DNA of 64,000 nucleotides, from the NCBI GenBank assembly GCA_038501625.1, contig JAZAYU010000015.1:8392991-8456990 (forward strand). Reading direction: 5' to 3'. Source of the DNA: Corbicula japonica (lineage: Eukaryota > Mollusca > Bivalvia > Venerida > Cyrenidae). How positions within the stretch are numbered: position 1 is the stretch's first letter; every line of letters starts with the position of its first letter. Below, piece after piece: positions 33,284 through 44,814 of this stretch. The translations under genes were made by a program, and so were the position numbers. Under the pieces are notes generated by a model. It did not search any database. It was not told the origin of the DNA and saw nothing but the letters and a program-made list of their open reading frames with translations.

Positions 33284-33524
33284 TAACCTTTCCTCCATAA
33301 TGTATACGCAATTTAACGTATGTGGGATCAGTGTAGATCCAGATCGGCCTGCACATCCGTGCCATCTGACCAAGATCTACACTGTTCATATTTTGGTCAG
33401 CAATAAATTAAAGATTCAAAAAGCTAACAGTTTAGATCCTGATCAGTGGCAATGTAGTGCCGGTGTATCTGGATCTAAAATGTTCGCCCACGCAATAAAG
33501 TTGTATCTATGGAGGAGACTGTAA
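33284..33524. repeat. GATC-hairpin family copy inside the PIF1 element
   Basis: Flanked by ACCTTTCCTCCATAA and TATCTATGGAGGAGA as inverted ends, with GTGTAGATCCAGATCGGCC and related arms inside. Confidence 0.65.
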
Positions 33525-33751
33525 CTATATAATTATTACGCGAGCTCTATGTAAACATTGCATTATAGCCCACCACTTCAGTAAGGTAGTTTATTTAAAT
33601 CCAACAGCCACATTTTTAATATTCATTATAACAAAATATACTCACCAACTTAACGAAAACATGTTAATATGCAGTTTCAAACGTTGAGCAGCTTCATCAA
33701 CCGTCACTGAACTATTCGATTAAATTTTTAAATACACGCGGTAATTTTCCA

Positions 33752-34277
33752 GCTAAAAATAGCTCCTTAAATTATCGCTCGTCCAATCAAAATTCACTCA
33801 TATACTTTCATTGTAACCAAACTCTGTCCCGAGGCGATAATTTTCACAGGTGCATCGGAAAAATGAAAAAATGGATGTTATGTTCTAAATTTCCTAGCCG
33901 ATGCTCGACGGAATTCAACAGAGGACAAGATAAGTTTTCCAAGGATACCATATTTGTTAAGGTTAGTGCAATATTTGTTGAGATGTGCCGATTTTTAAAT
34001 CTTTGTTTACATTTGGGCTTGACGCCAATGGCGGAAATTGAGGTTTAGTTAATAACCTTATTAGGCTTATATAGTCGGAACACGAATTTTCAGAGAACTT
34101 GGTATTTGATAGTAAATTCGGTGTGGATAGACTGATATCGATCCCGATCTATCAAAACAAAACAAAAAAGATGAGTTTATGTAGTATAGACCCCATGTAG
34201 ACCCTATTTATTTATTTTTTTTTGGGGGGGGGGCGGCCTGTTTGGAGAATACGGGGTCCGTCTTCCAAGCACCTGTG
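33752..34277 (-). repeat. Right terminal inverted repeat
   Basis: Inverted partner of 30354-30883, ending GCACCTGTG before TATGACAT. The homopolymers differ in length from the left arm (G10 here against C14). Confidence 0.9.
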
Positions 34278-34790
34278 TATGACATTGGTCCTTCTGTCTG
34301 GCAATATTAAATCTAAGGGAAGCAACCTTTCTTCTTCCTAAATCTTCACAGTGGTTACTTTCCTTCAGTCAAAGGAAAATGAATTGTGATTGGTTGCCTG
34401 ATTCCTATTGTCCAATCGCTAACTTGGTAATATAATCTAACAGCCATGAAATTAAAAATGGTGTTTCTTATAATTGTCTTGTGCCACTGACAATATGATA
34501 TGTTGTGTTGCAGAGGATATTATGTGTTCAAACTGGTGATATTTCACAAATCACGGAGGAAATGCAGATGTTTAGGCCATTCAGACTTTCAGTTTTAATT
34601 TACTAAACTTTAAAATGGCTTTATTTTTGCCGGTGTTCAATTTCTCACAGAAACAATTGAATTGTAGTCTAACAAAGTTTCATAGAATAAAAGTTTGAAT
34701 TTGTTTTAAAGACAGAAGAACACTCAAAATTATCTTTTATAAACTGTAGCATAATAAACCTAGGATTGCATGTACATCTCATCCATTTTC
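34278..34790 (+). repeat. Right part of the dispersed repeat targeted by the PIF1 element
   Basis: Begins with TATGACAT and continues GGTCCTTCTGTCTGG, GGTTGCCTGATTCC, TGTCCAATCGC and TGTACATCTCATCC, parallel to 15560-16030. Confidence 0.65.
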
Positions 34791-35841
34791 TTTTTTTTTA
34801 TGCCTCCACAAAGTGGGAGGCATATATAGTTGCACTTATCCGTCCATAGGGCTGTCCATCCCTACATACTTTCCCCAAATCTTCTGGCATCAACTCTTCA
34901 TAAACTATCAGGCAGATTTCTTTCAAACTTTCTCAGATGATCAAGCAGGATGTGTAGATGATCGTAAAGATTTTTTCCTGCAACCATGTTTTACAGAGTT
35001 ATGGCCCTTTGTTACAATTGTTTTTAGCAGTATGGGCATCTGTGTCAAGGGACACCTACAAGTTATATCCAAAATGAACAAAGACTAACCAAAAACTGTT
35101 AAAACTGGTAAGTTTCATTGGTAAAAGTTAGTATTTCAAACAAACCTACCTGAAAAAGACAAAACTAAATAGTTTGCAATATCTTTGTCTTTTTTTGGGT
35201 CTGACAATTTTTTTTCCGTCCAGCATTATTTCATTGCAAATTGAACTGAATGGCAGGCAAGTTTTTTGCCTTTTGCAAAGTCTTAGTATTTAGTATATGA
35301 TGTTCATATCAGGCGCCCTCAGTAGCTTAATATTACAATAATATGGTAGAGTTGGCATGGTATGCCAGAGGTCTGAGGTATATGTCCTGGTCAAGGCTAC
35401 TCTTTCCAACCCAAAACTGCATTACCCTTTGGGGCATAGCGATAGCTGTGGTATTCGACCCCAACCTGGGCAGTCCCTTGTGCACAGAGCACAGACATTT
35501 GCCAAGTAAATTGTTTATATCTTATATAAGTGGGGAGGAATGTAATAGATTTCATATCAGATGGCTGGGTAGCTCAGTTGGTAGAGCCTTGGTATAGGAA
35601 CCCCACCTGTGGTCAGTTTGTAGCAGGAGAGTTAAAAAAACTGGTCAAATTTTGCAAGAAAAAAAATTTTGTCTTTTGATTTTCAATTATGTATAAGTAG
35701 TATTGTTCACAAAATAAAACATATGACTCAGGATAATCTGATTATGACCTCTTAAACAATCCAAAAGGGATTAGATGACCCAGGGTTGTTTTTCAATAGC
35801 TTTTGAAAGCCCTTATACAACAATAGCCTGCTTATTTTCAG
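34791..35841 (+). other. Interval before the first resolved PNKD exon
   Basis: From 34799 it holds a TATGCCTCCACAAAGTGGGA repeat also typical of molluscs (relatives near 42150 and 48990). At 35563-35592 a tRNA-like head, TGGGTAGCTCAGTTGGTAGA, lacks a proper B-box and looks like a SINE fragment. The N-terminal exon(s) of PNKD should lie upstream of 35842 but none could be identified with confidence. Confidence 0.45.
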
Positions 35842-38800
35842 TTATTTCCTCTACACAAGGACAAGGTTTGGTCGTTACTATCACAACAAGGATGTGGCAG
35901 CAGGGAAGGAGAAGTATAAAGATGGGCATACAGTCATTGAACCAACAGTGTTTGATAGTACGTGAGTTTGTGTGTGCCTTTAGAGGTGGATTGATGTTAT
36001 ATTTGTAGGTGTTATGGCATGTATGAACAGTGTAGATCGAGAGCATCAGGCACATTCATGCTATCTGATCAGGATATGCACTGTTCACTTCTTATTCTGT
36101 TCTATACCAATGTGATATATCCTTATGCATCTATAATCCTACCCATGATAAAACCTGTGAAGTTATTTATTGTTTCATAATTCAACTTAATTTTTATCTA
36201 GAGCCAAGATCATAAAACTGACATTGTTAACCCTTTCCTCCAGATATACGTCTTTTTACACATGTGCGACCAGTGTAGATCCAGATCAGCCGGCACATCC
36301 GTGAACAAATAACCTAATGAATCAAAAAGCGAACAGTTAAGATCCTGATCAGACTGCAATAAAGGTGTATCTATAGAGGAAAGGGATAAATCACAAGCAG
36401 CTGATGACGGGTCTCCAGTTTCACTTTTATGATATTAGACCTTGAGACATCGCTCTATTGTTCACTTCTGTAAAAATTCATTAGCATTCATCCTAAGGCT
36501 TTCAAAATGGTTAGTAAAATAAATAACAATACTATTAATGTACAGGTTCATACAGACTAAGCCTGCAAAATTTCGTTTTCTTGTTATTTGTTTAATTGCG
36601 TTTAATGTTTCCTTTCTATTTGTGTCATCATTCACTTTTTACATAAAGTTTACTTCAATTTTCAGAGTTGGAAATCACACCCATTCCTATTGCCCTTGAC
36701 AACTATGCCTACATTGTCATGGAAACAGAATCCAACACATGTATTGTTGTTGATGTTGGAGATGAAGAGGCTATTATGGTAAACATTACATAAGCATGAG
36801 TTTATTTATTCACATATCTGCACTTCATCTTAGATGTTGATAATAAGTGCCAAAGATAATAAAACTAAGAGTAGAGACCAGTCTCAAATCTCAAGCATAT
36901 GATTGGCTGAAATGTCGATGGTCAGATGCTTGAGATTTGAGGCTACTCTTAGTTTTATGATCTTGGGGCCGGGATTCAATGACATTTAATTCTTATTCAA
37001 AGGGAGATAATAAAAAATATCTTCAAGTTTCAAGTTCAAACACATTACATTTTATCATAATTTGACAGCTTACAGTTTTGCTAAAGCAAAAGCTAGAAAA
37101 TTAGACTTATTATTTTCACTAAGATAAAAAAAAATCCTGATTGTACAACCAAGTTAGATAACTGGTGAAAACTTGTTTTAAGTTAAATTATTTCATTTTC
37201 ATTGTAAATATTGGTTCAAAAGAGCCTACACTTCCTGCTGATGTTGAACTAAAGTTTATGAAAATGTAAGAAAAGAATGTCCACCTTTAACCTTTTATTA
37301 TGTCAGATATTGGTGTTGTCCATGAGCAAATAGTGTAGATCTGTGCCATCTTATCAACATCTACAATGTTTGCTTTCTGATTCAAAAGGTTTTCTAACCA
37401 AGAAGCAAGGAAAAGCAGTATTTGCCGGCTGATCTGGATTTACAGATTGCACAGGCCATTAAACCTTTCCTGTACAGATACACCTTTATTGCTAAGGCGA
37501 ACAGTTTAGATCCAGATCAGCCCGTACATCCATTCATTAGGTTATTTCTGACCAAAATGCGACCAGTGCAGATCCTGATCAGACGGCACGGATGTGCCGG
37601 CTGATCTGGATCTACACTGGTCGCACATGCGTAAAAATGCGTATATATCCAGGAAAGGGTTAAACCTGTGTATACAAAGTAAATGGTTAAGAAGATAAAC
37701 AATATTTCAATGTTTTCCTAGTATGCCTGCTGCGTATTTATCACTTTAATCTTTAGTTATGTTTACTTGAAATTTATGCCAACTTGTGTGATTTCAGAGA
37801 TATTTGGACAAAATGAATGTGATACCTGCTGCAGTTCTAACTACTCATAAACACTGGTAAGAAAAAAAGAAAATATGCTACCTAAAGATAGGTCACCCCT
37901 AGGGTTTTCATTTTTATTAATATTTTGTAATGTCTATTTTTAAATTGATTATTTTATAAACCATCCTCTCTTTTCTCCCTTATTTTGTGGCTGTGTGGCA
38001 AGGCTGTGTTCCTGTTTTCTATTTTTAGCTCACCTGTCACATAGTGACAAGGTAAGCTTTTGTGATCGCAATTTGTCCGGTGACCGTCCGTCGTCCGTCC
38101 GTAAACTTTTAATTTAAATGACATCTTCTCATATACCGCTAAGCCAATTTCATCCAAACTTCCCAGGAATGTTTCTTGGGTGGTCCCCTTTGAAAATTGT
38201 TCAAAGATTTGAATTCCATGCAGAACTGTGGTTGCCATGGCAACGGAAAGGAAAAAACTTTATAAATCTTCTTTAAAACCACAAGGCCTAGAGCCTTAAT
38301 ATTTGATATACAGCATCATCTAGTGGTCCTCTACCAAAATTTTTCAACCTATCCCCTGGGGTCAAAAATGGCCCCGCCCCAGGGGTCACTTTTTTTACAT
38401 AGACTTATATAGGGAAAACTTTAAAAAATCTTCTCTAAAACCACAAAGCCTAGAACCTTGGTATTTGGTATGTGTCATCATGTAGTGGTCCTCTACAAAA
38501 CTTGTTTTCAAATTATTCTCCTGGGGTCAAAAATGGCCCTGCCCCAGGGGTCACTAGTTTTATTACATAGTGTTATATAGTAAATTTTAGCAGCATTATT
38601 TTTTTATTTGATTTTACCAAACTTGCACACAACTCTTGCAACCATTGAGCAGTTATTGACAGGTGAGCAACCCAGGGTCCTATGGACCCTCTTGTTCCTC
38701 TTTCTCACCATACTCACCTCAAAGGTCTAAAAAGTACTGTTTTAATTATAAATATGCTGTTTCCAGGGACCACAGTGCAGGTAATGCAGGAATGAGGAAA

Positions 38801-41800
38801 CGTTACCAGGGCCTCAAGGTGTACTCAGGGTATGGAGATAATGTACCTGATGCAACACAGTAAGTAAATTACTTAATATTAAAGCAAATTCATTAATACC
38901 GTCATTTTAAGCCGCACTTATGTATAAGCCGCACTGCCCCCAAACGTGGTAGAACAGATGAAAATGGCTTAACAAAGTGTATAAGCAACCAAACCTGTGT
39001 ATTAGCCGCACCCCCAACATTTTACCTCCAAATTCTGGGCAAAAAATGCGGCTTATATTCAAACAATGACAGTATTAATTTTGATGGGTGATTTGCTTTC
39101 AGATCAATCAGTAAACTTAAACACAGCTGATTTGGATCTTCACTGTTCACATGTGACATAAAACAATTTCATTTCTGTTTCACATACCCTTTCTATTTAA
39201 TTAAACCGTTACACAATGGGATATGGCTGTTATGGGGAGACGTAGATCCAGATCAGCCAGCATATCTTTACCATCTAATCGAGATAATATACATTGTTAG
39301 CTTTTTGATTAATGGTGGTTTTTTTTGCCAAGGAGCATAATGACATCACTTACTTCAATTCTCGATGTCGCTTAATGACATGATGTCACTTCTGTAAGCT
39401 CACAAATGGTATCATTTCCCTGGGGAAAGATAGGATTTTCCTTCCTTGGTAAAACATGCTGTAACACTTAATGTAGTCTGCAAGAAAGTTTTCTCTGTTG
39501 CTAATGATTTCAGCACACTTATGGATATGGAACAGGTGAAGTTTGGTGGCATGAACTTCACAGCGATCCACACTCCCGGGCACACTGTGGGTCACGTGTC
39601 ATACCTGCTGGATGGGGAGACGCTCGGAGCTCCAGATTGCCTATTTTCAGGGGATCATCTCTTTGTTGGAGGTTGTGGTAAGACACAATTTAACTCATCT
39701 TAACCTTAGTAATATGTTGTTTCTTCCCATTAATATCTTATTTTCAAACAAATGGTGATCACTTTGTCCTTACACCGGTAAGTCTGTCTGGAAAACAAAT
39801 CATTGGCTTTCAAATTATGTTGCTTATGACAACAAGCTTTTGGTAATGCCAAAATTTTCAGTTAAAGGTTTGCTAAGCATTGCTGTTTCTTAATATTTGT
39901 TCTTCAGACTTCAGATTTTTTTCTGACAAAGTACCAGAATGCGACACAAGTGTGCCACAGACATCATAATAAACAACAAATGCAATTGTTATGATTACAT
40001 TCTTAAATTTTCTTCTTTTGTCTAAGGTTACAGTCACAAAAAAGCAAGTATCAAGTCATAAATAAGCAACTTTCAAGTCACAAATAGGCGACTGTCAAGT
40101 CAAGAATAAGCAGCTACATGTATTATATTTACTTATAAGACACCAAGTATTTATATGAACAGCATAAATTGTTTAACAAGAACCTTCTTTGCTTGCTCAC
40201 ATTGTACATGCCCTATGCTACATGTACATCAAAAAATTGAAAGAACTCTAATTGCCTTTGTCTGGGATGTTTTTTGGGTAGAATGTAGCACTAGCTTTAA
40301 GAATGCTCAAGTCCCTAGATGTTATAAGTAGATTAAAGAAAAAACATTAGTCATTATGATATATTTTCAGTTAGAATGTTTGAAGCACCAGCTTTAAGAA
40401 TGCTCAAATCCCTGCATGTAATAAAAAGATTAAAGAGAGAAATAGCCTTTGTTATATTTTTTTTCAGGTAGAATGTTCGAAGCACCAGCTTTAAGAATGC
40501 TCAAGTCCCTAGATGTTATTAGTAGATTAAAGAAAGAAACATTAGTCTGGCCAGGTAAGCTCTTCCTTCTTTAATATTGAAAACCTAAAAAGTAGACCCA
40601 AACTTATGTTTAGTGTTGTTATTATCATAAGTTTTTGCTGATTCAGTTTGAGTTTCTTTGAAACCCTTGATCAAATCTTGAAAGTAAGCTTGCTGAAAGA
40701 TGCATATAAAAATAATTGTCCCACCACATTACAATAAAAAAATAATTGTCCCACCACAATACAATAAAGTTGAATGGAAAAAAAGTTATTTGCACTTTTT
40801 ACCTTTTACTGCATAGGATTAATGTTATCTAATGGGCAAATAGTGTAGATCCAATACTATCCGATCAGTATCTTTACAGTAGTGTAGATCCAATGCTATC
40901 CGATCAGTATCTTTACAGTAGTGTAGATCCAATGCTATCCGATCAGTATCTTTACAGTAGTGTAGATCCAATACTATCCGATCAGTATCTTTACAGTTTG
41001 CTTTTAGGTTAACTGACCAAGAAGCAACCACATATGCAATACAAAAAAAGTTATATACCATGTAAAGGGTTAAATTTAAATGTAAACAAATCCAGAATTT
41101 ATGCAACTGTTTAAATATATCAACAGCAAATTACATGTATAGGGTTTGGCAAAATACTGATCTAACTCATAGAACTAGGAAGGTGATAGTTCAGTTTTGC
41201 ATCAAGTCCTTAAAAATGTTGATTTTAACACCAGGTATAAATTTGACTCTTCCATAAAAAAACCTCAGAAATACACATACATATTTTTCTGCCAGTTATA
41301 CTTGCTGTGGCATTTTCTCTGTACACAATTTCTTGTGAACTTTAAAAAAAGAAAAGTTTTCTTCTCAAAACTTGAAGATGTCATTTTCAAAAATGATGTT
41401 CACATCTCAAATTATATTTTAATACAGCAGCTAATCTATTCCAGGGCACGAATATGCAATAAATAACCTGGAGTTTGCCTGTCATATAGAACCAGATAAC
41501 ACAGATGCCCAGGCAAAACTGGAATGGGCAAAGAAGAAAAGACTTACGAGGCTTACAACCGTAAGTTGATTAATGATGAAATTCTCTAAATGCACTTTCT
41601 CCATAATGGAATTTAGATTATTCCATTCTGAACTAAAAGAAATGTTTTGAAGTGACTTCAAATTCTTTTATTTCCATGGATTACAAATTAATAAGGGGGA
41701 AATAATTCTTCACAAACTTAAATACCCATGATATTAAAAGTCATACCTAATGCCAGTTTTGAAAACTTACCTTATAAACTGAGTTGACCAAAAAATGCTA

Positions 41801-43050
41801 ACTTTTTGGTCTAAAGTGACAAATTAAATTTTAGAGCAAACAGTGTTAATCCTGATTAGACAGCACCAATATACCAGCTGATCTGGATCTACCTTGGTTG
41901 CCCATGTGAAAGCCATTTTGCATAGAATAAATAGTTAAAACCAGGAAATTTCGTAAACAAATTTGCAGTACTTTCTGTCTGATTAAAAAAATTTGTATGG
42001 GTGTTTTTCAGAAATTTATTTATTAAATTTAGTGACCCAGTTGTGAACAGCATAGACCCTGATCAGCCCCAGCAAGACATATATCCAGAAGTCCAATTTG
42101 TCATTCTGCATCACAGTTATGCTTACTAGTACATACATTGTAGTTCTTATATTGCCCCTATTCCTCAAAGGGGGGCTATATTTTTTGCATGTCGGGTGGC
42201 CAGTTTTGAAAACTTACCTTATAAACTGAGTTGACCAAAAAATGCTAACTTTTTGGTCAAAAGTGACAAATTAAATTTTAGAGCAAACAGTGTTAATCCT
42301 GATCAGACAGCACCGATATACCAGCTGATCTGGATCTACCTTGGTTGCCCATGTGAAAGCCATTTTGCATAGAATAAATAGTTAAAACCAGGAAATTTCG
42401 TAAACAAATTTGCAGTACTTTCTGTCTGATTAAAAAAAATTTGTATGGGTGTTTTTCAGAAATTTATTTATTAAATTTAGTGACCCAGTTGTAAACAGCA
42501 TAGACCCTGATCAGCCCCAGCCCCAGCAAAGCCATATATCCAGAAGTCCAATTTGTCATTCTGCATCACAGTTATGCTTACTAGTACATACAATGTAGTT
42601 CTTATATTGCCCCTATTCCTCAAAGGGGGGCTATATTTTTTGCATGTCGGGTGGTCAGTAGTGAGTTACCAACTTTGTCCAACCAGTAACTAGTGAATAA
42701 TTTAATGTATAGTAGATGACCCCTATTGATTTTGAGGTCAGTGGGTCAAAGGTGAAGGTCTCATTGACCTTCAATAAAACAACAGCTGATTTCTATCTGA
42801 TTTGCATTCGGGTGGCATAGATTTTTTACAAACATGTTATGTTTCCTTTCAACAGTGCCCGTCAACGATTGGTGATGAATTGACTTACAATCCGTTTTTA
42901 CGTACGGACAAAGAGACTTTAATGAAAGTGTTAACAGTTGAAAGTTCGTCAGAGGACACTAGTGTACTGGTGCCGCCAGACGACGAAATGAGAGCAGAGG
43001 TTCTTCAACAAATAAGGGAGTTAAAGGACTCTTTCAAATACATCCAATAA
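35842..43050 (+). CDS. PNKD: PNKD-type metallo-beta-lactamase-fold hydrolase, eight exons (5' end missing)
   Basis: Exons with matching phases and GT/AG borders: 35842-35957, 36666-36778, 37798-37856, 38767-38859, 39514-39677, 40468-40554, 41445-41560 and 42856-43050 (stop TAA); about 313 residues. The first reads [13 protein letters not shown], aligning with the SLYTRTWLGYLFY region I recall from vertebrate PNKD, so only the membrane-anchoring N-terminus is absent. Dinuclear-metal ligands are intact: HKHWDH (split across exons 3-4), HTPGHT, FSGD and PGHEY. The C-terminus [17 protein letters not shown] is diagnostic of PNKD over HAGH/glyoxalase II. The family is glyoxalase-II-like and linked to membrane and synaptic function in vertebrates; the physiological substrate is unsettled. 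Introns carry many repeats and two decayed copies of exon 6. Confidence 0.92.
36227..36392. repeat. GATC-hairpin family copy, PNKD intron 1
   Basis: Inverted ends ACCCTTTCCTCCAG and AGAGGAAAGGGA with GTGTAGATCCAGATCAGCCG and AAGATCCTGATCAGACTGC inside; one half is shortened. Confidence 0.7.
36852..36967. mobile_element. CCAAT-containing palindromic MITE, PNKD intron 2
   Basis: Arms AGATAATAAAACTAAGAGTA and TACTCTTAGTTTTATGATCT enclose CAGTCTCAAATCTCAAGCAT and ATTGGCTGAAATG; the centre is partly deleted relative to the copy at 48033-48168. Confidence 0.7.
37320..37665. repeat. Composite GATC-hairpin copies, PNKD intron 2
   Basis: At least two partial copies in series: a decayed one from about 37320 and a better one from about 37458 to 37665, with arms AACAGTTTAGATCCAGATCA and GATGTGCCGGCTGATCTGGA. 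Confidence 0.6.
38027..38697 (+). mobile_element. AGCTCACCTG-type interspersed element, PNKD intron 3
   Basis: Begins TTAGCTCACCTGTCACATAG and ends ACAGGTGAGCAACCCAGGGT followed by TATGGACCCTCTTG, i.e. inverted AGCTCACCTG/CAGGTGAGC ends. The interior contains an approximately 140-160-bp tandem duplication, each unit ending GGTCAAAAATGGCCC then CCCAGGGGTCACT. A common bivalve repeat type from general knowledge. Confidence 0.65.
38896..39075. mobile_element. TA-flanked palindromic MITE, PNKD intron 4
   Basis: Ends TACCGTCATTTTAAGCCGCA and GCGGCTTATATTC.. ATGACAGTA, with GTATAAGCCGCA motifs repeated inside. A half copy of a related family is at about 45118-45235 (TACCGTATTTTCCAGCTTAT). Confidence 0.6.
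40290..40352 (+). pseudogene. Decayed duplicate of PNKD exon 6, copy 1
   Basis: AGCACTAGCTTTAAGAATGC and TCAAGTCCCTAGATGTTATA match exon 6 (40468-40554), but the reading frame meets TAG after AGA ATG and no TGGCCAG/GT donor remains. Located in PNKD intron 5. Confidence 0.75.
40370..40442 (+). pseudogene. Decayed duplicate of PNKD exon 6, copy 2
   Basis: Preceded by an intact ATATTTTCAG acceptor; AATGTTTGAAGCACCAGC and TTAAGAATGCTCAAATCCCT keep an open frame in exon 6 phase through AAAGAGAGAAATAGCC, but the donor is lost. It could act as a decoy acceptor for exon 6. Confidence 0.75.
40841..40996 (+). repeat. Four 39-bp tandem repeats, PNKD intron 6
   Basis: Each unit carries TAGTGTAGATCCAA, CTATCCGATCAG and TATCTTTACAG; the period of 39 is exact at 40841, 40880, 40919 and 40958. 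The unit resembles half of the GATC-hairpin family and probably amplified from it. Confidence 0.8.
41754..42655 (+). repeat. 447-bp tandem duplication, PNKD intron 7
   Basis: The first unit (41754-42200) and the second (42201 to about 42655) are nearly identical, from CAGTTTTGAAAACTTACC to GCATGTCGGGTGG; a short CCCCAG expansion distinguishes the second. Each includes a GATC-hairpin fragment and a CAAAGGGGGGCTATATTTTT stretch. Confidence 0.85.
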
Positions 43051-43767
43051 AAGAATACTCAAATACATGATAATTAATTAGAAGACAAATCAGCCATGGA
43101 CACCGTCCAATTATTCTAGAACAGTCCAACTTGTGCGAAAATCCACCTGTAAACAAAGACCACCTGTGGAGAAAGAGCACATTTTTATTTCTCCTACTGG
43201 CTGCTATGAAGAACATTATATACCTGTGAACAAAGACCACCTGTCTTCAAAGACCACTGTCAGGGTTTTCCCCTGAGTTGGATTTAGGTGAATGTACTCA
43301 TTGATGATAGGAGTGTATAATTTCACCAAGGAGAACTTAATTTCAGATTAACATTTAATCGATCGGAAAACATTTTAAACTGGAAAAAACATTGCAGTCT
43401 GGATGATTTTCAGGAAATATACACTGTACAGTAATAGACTTCTGACTACACCAGACTCCCCAGATAATATGAAGTGAGATGAGGGTTTTGCGTAAAGAAC
43501 AAAAACTGGGAGTATTAAATAATTATGTAATCAAATATAATGGTGTACCAATGTAAAGCCATACAGATTTCATGTTTAAAGTATGAAGAGAAGAAATGAG
43601 GGACATTGCACCAAGAAAATATACATGAATGTTGAGTATGAATATACAATCAAGAATTAACAGGGTACCATAAAATATGGGTAGCACATTGGTTTCATGA
43701 TGTTGTAGTTTTACAAACTACAGAACTTGATGATGAAAAGTTCAAAGTGATTTATATTTCTTGTTTA

Positions 43768-44012
43768 ACCCTTTCCTCCCTTGACGCACTGTCCTTGTCT
43801 GGACCAACATTGTAGATCCAGATCAGCTGGCATATGTGTGACACCTGATCGGGATCTGCATTGTTACTTTTTTATTCATTAGGTTATTTCTGTCCAACAA
43901 GCAAACAGTGTAGATGTTGATCGAATGGCACAGAAGTATGCATTGGCAAGCTTGTCTGGATCTACACTGTTTTCACATGCAATAAAATCTGTATATATGA
44001 AGTTAAGGGTTA
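43768..44012. repeat. GATC-hairpin family copy
   Basis: ACCCTTTCCTCCCTTGACGC at one end, and internal TTGTAGATCCAGATCAGCTG, ACACCTGATCGGGATCTGC and GTCTGGATCTACACTGTT. Confidence 0.65.
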
Positions 44013-44129
44013 ATAGATTCAGATGTCTGTTTCTCCAGACACAAGCAATGGGCAGCTCATCAGCTGAGGTGTTGAATGTACACCGTTGGGTATATACTCT
44101 TTACTTCATATATATATATATGAGTTTTA

Positions 44130-44330
44130 TTGCCTATACAAGCAATTTAGATCTTGGTCATTTGGCACGTCCATACCATCTGACCTGGATATACACTGGT
44201 TGCTTTTTTGTCCGAAATTACCAAATATATCAAATAGCAAACGTTGTAGATCCTGATCAGATGGCATGGGTGTGCCAGCTAATCTGGACCTACACAATAA
44301 ATGTATATCAGTAGAATATAGAGTATAGGG
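44130..44330. repeat. GATC-hairpin family copy, diverged
   Basis: AATTTAGATCTTGGTCATTT, ATCTGACCTGGATATACACT, TTGTAGATCCTGATCAGATG and ATCTGGACCTACACA occur in the family order. Confidence 0.55.
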
Positions 44331-44814
44331 TTTATACATTGAAATATGCTATGGTTCTGCAAACACTGAGCAGTGTGCAATCTTAAAGCCTGAGGTGTTA
44401 AATGAACACAGTTTGCCCTACTTCGGGTTTTTTTTTAGGGTGTTTTATTATGAATCCAAGGGTAGATCATATTTCTTTAATCAGTAATATAGTTTGCATA
44501 TGGTTCGTCGATAATCTGATGATTAGCGAAAGTCTTACATTGCTGTGAGATTTTTGTTTATTTGGCAGTTTGATTTAATTACCACCCCAGGCAACTAATA
44601 ACGGATTTTTATGGTTGCCCGGCGGACAAGCTCGTAAAAATTTTACTGGCCCGGCAGATCAACGCTGGTTGCCCGCAGGCACCCAGCAAAGGATTTGTCG
44701 GTCCCTGCAGTTTGCTGAAAGACATCAGCCATCTGTACCGGCCTTCTATCACGTTGTGATAATTGGTCCTGATGAAAACTGTGTAAATGTGCCTTCTTGT
44801 TTTGTTTGCTTTAA

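Larger units (their letters stand above)
30354..34277. mobile_element. 3.9-kb DNA transposon-like element with about 528-bp TIRs and a PIF1-like helicase
   Basis: Terminal inverted repeats 30354-30883 and 33752-34277 are nearly identical and start CACAGGTGCTTGGAAGACGG. The perfect 8-bp duplication TATGACAT flanks the element (30346-30353 and 34278-34285). The interior carries a C-terminally truncated PIF1-like helicase on + (30993-31760), fragments of two fold-back families (about 31960-32090 and 33284-33524) and no recognisable transposase. Known helicase-bearing elements (Helitrons) have neither TIRs nor target duplications; 8-bp duplications are typical of hAT, P and KDZ-type transposons. 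The copy is presumably non-autonomous now. Classification is open. Confidence 0.85.

Noticed and set aside
30587..34048. Identical 61-residue frames in the two TIR arms (30587-30772 and 33863-34048)
   Set aside because: The identity is explained by the inverted repeat; no domain or conserved start context supports a gene.
35563..35640. tRNA gene starting TGGGTAGCTCAGTTGG
   Set aside because: No paired anticodon arm and no B-box; a SINE fragment at most.
40825..41106. 93-residue frame with a repeated CKDTDRI unit
   Set aside because: Product of the 39-bp tandem array, whose period is a multiple of three; located in a PNKD intron on the opposite strand.
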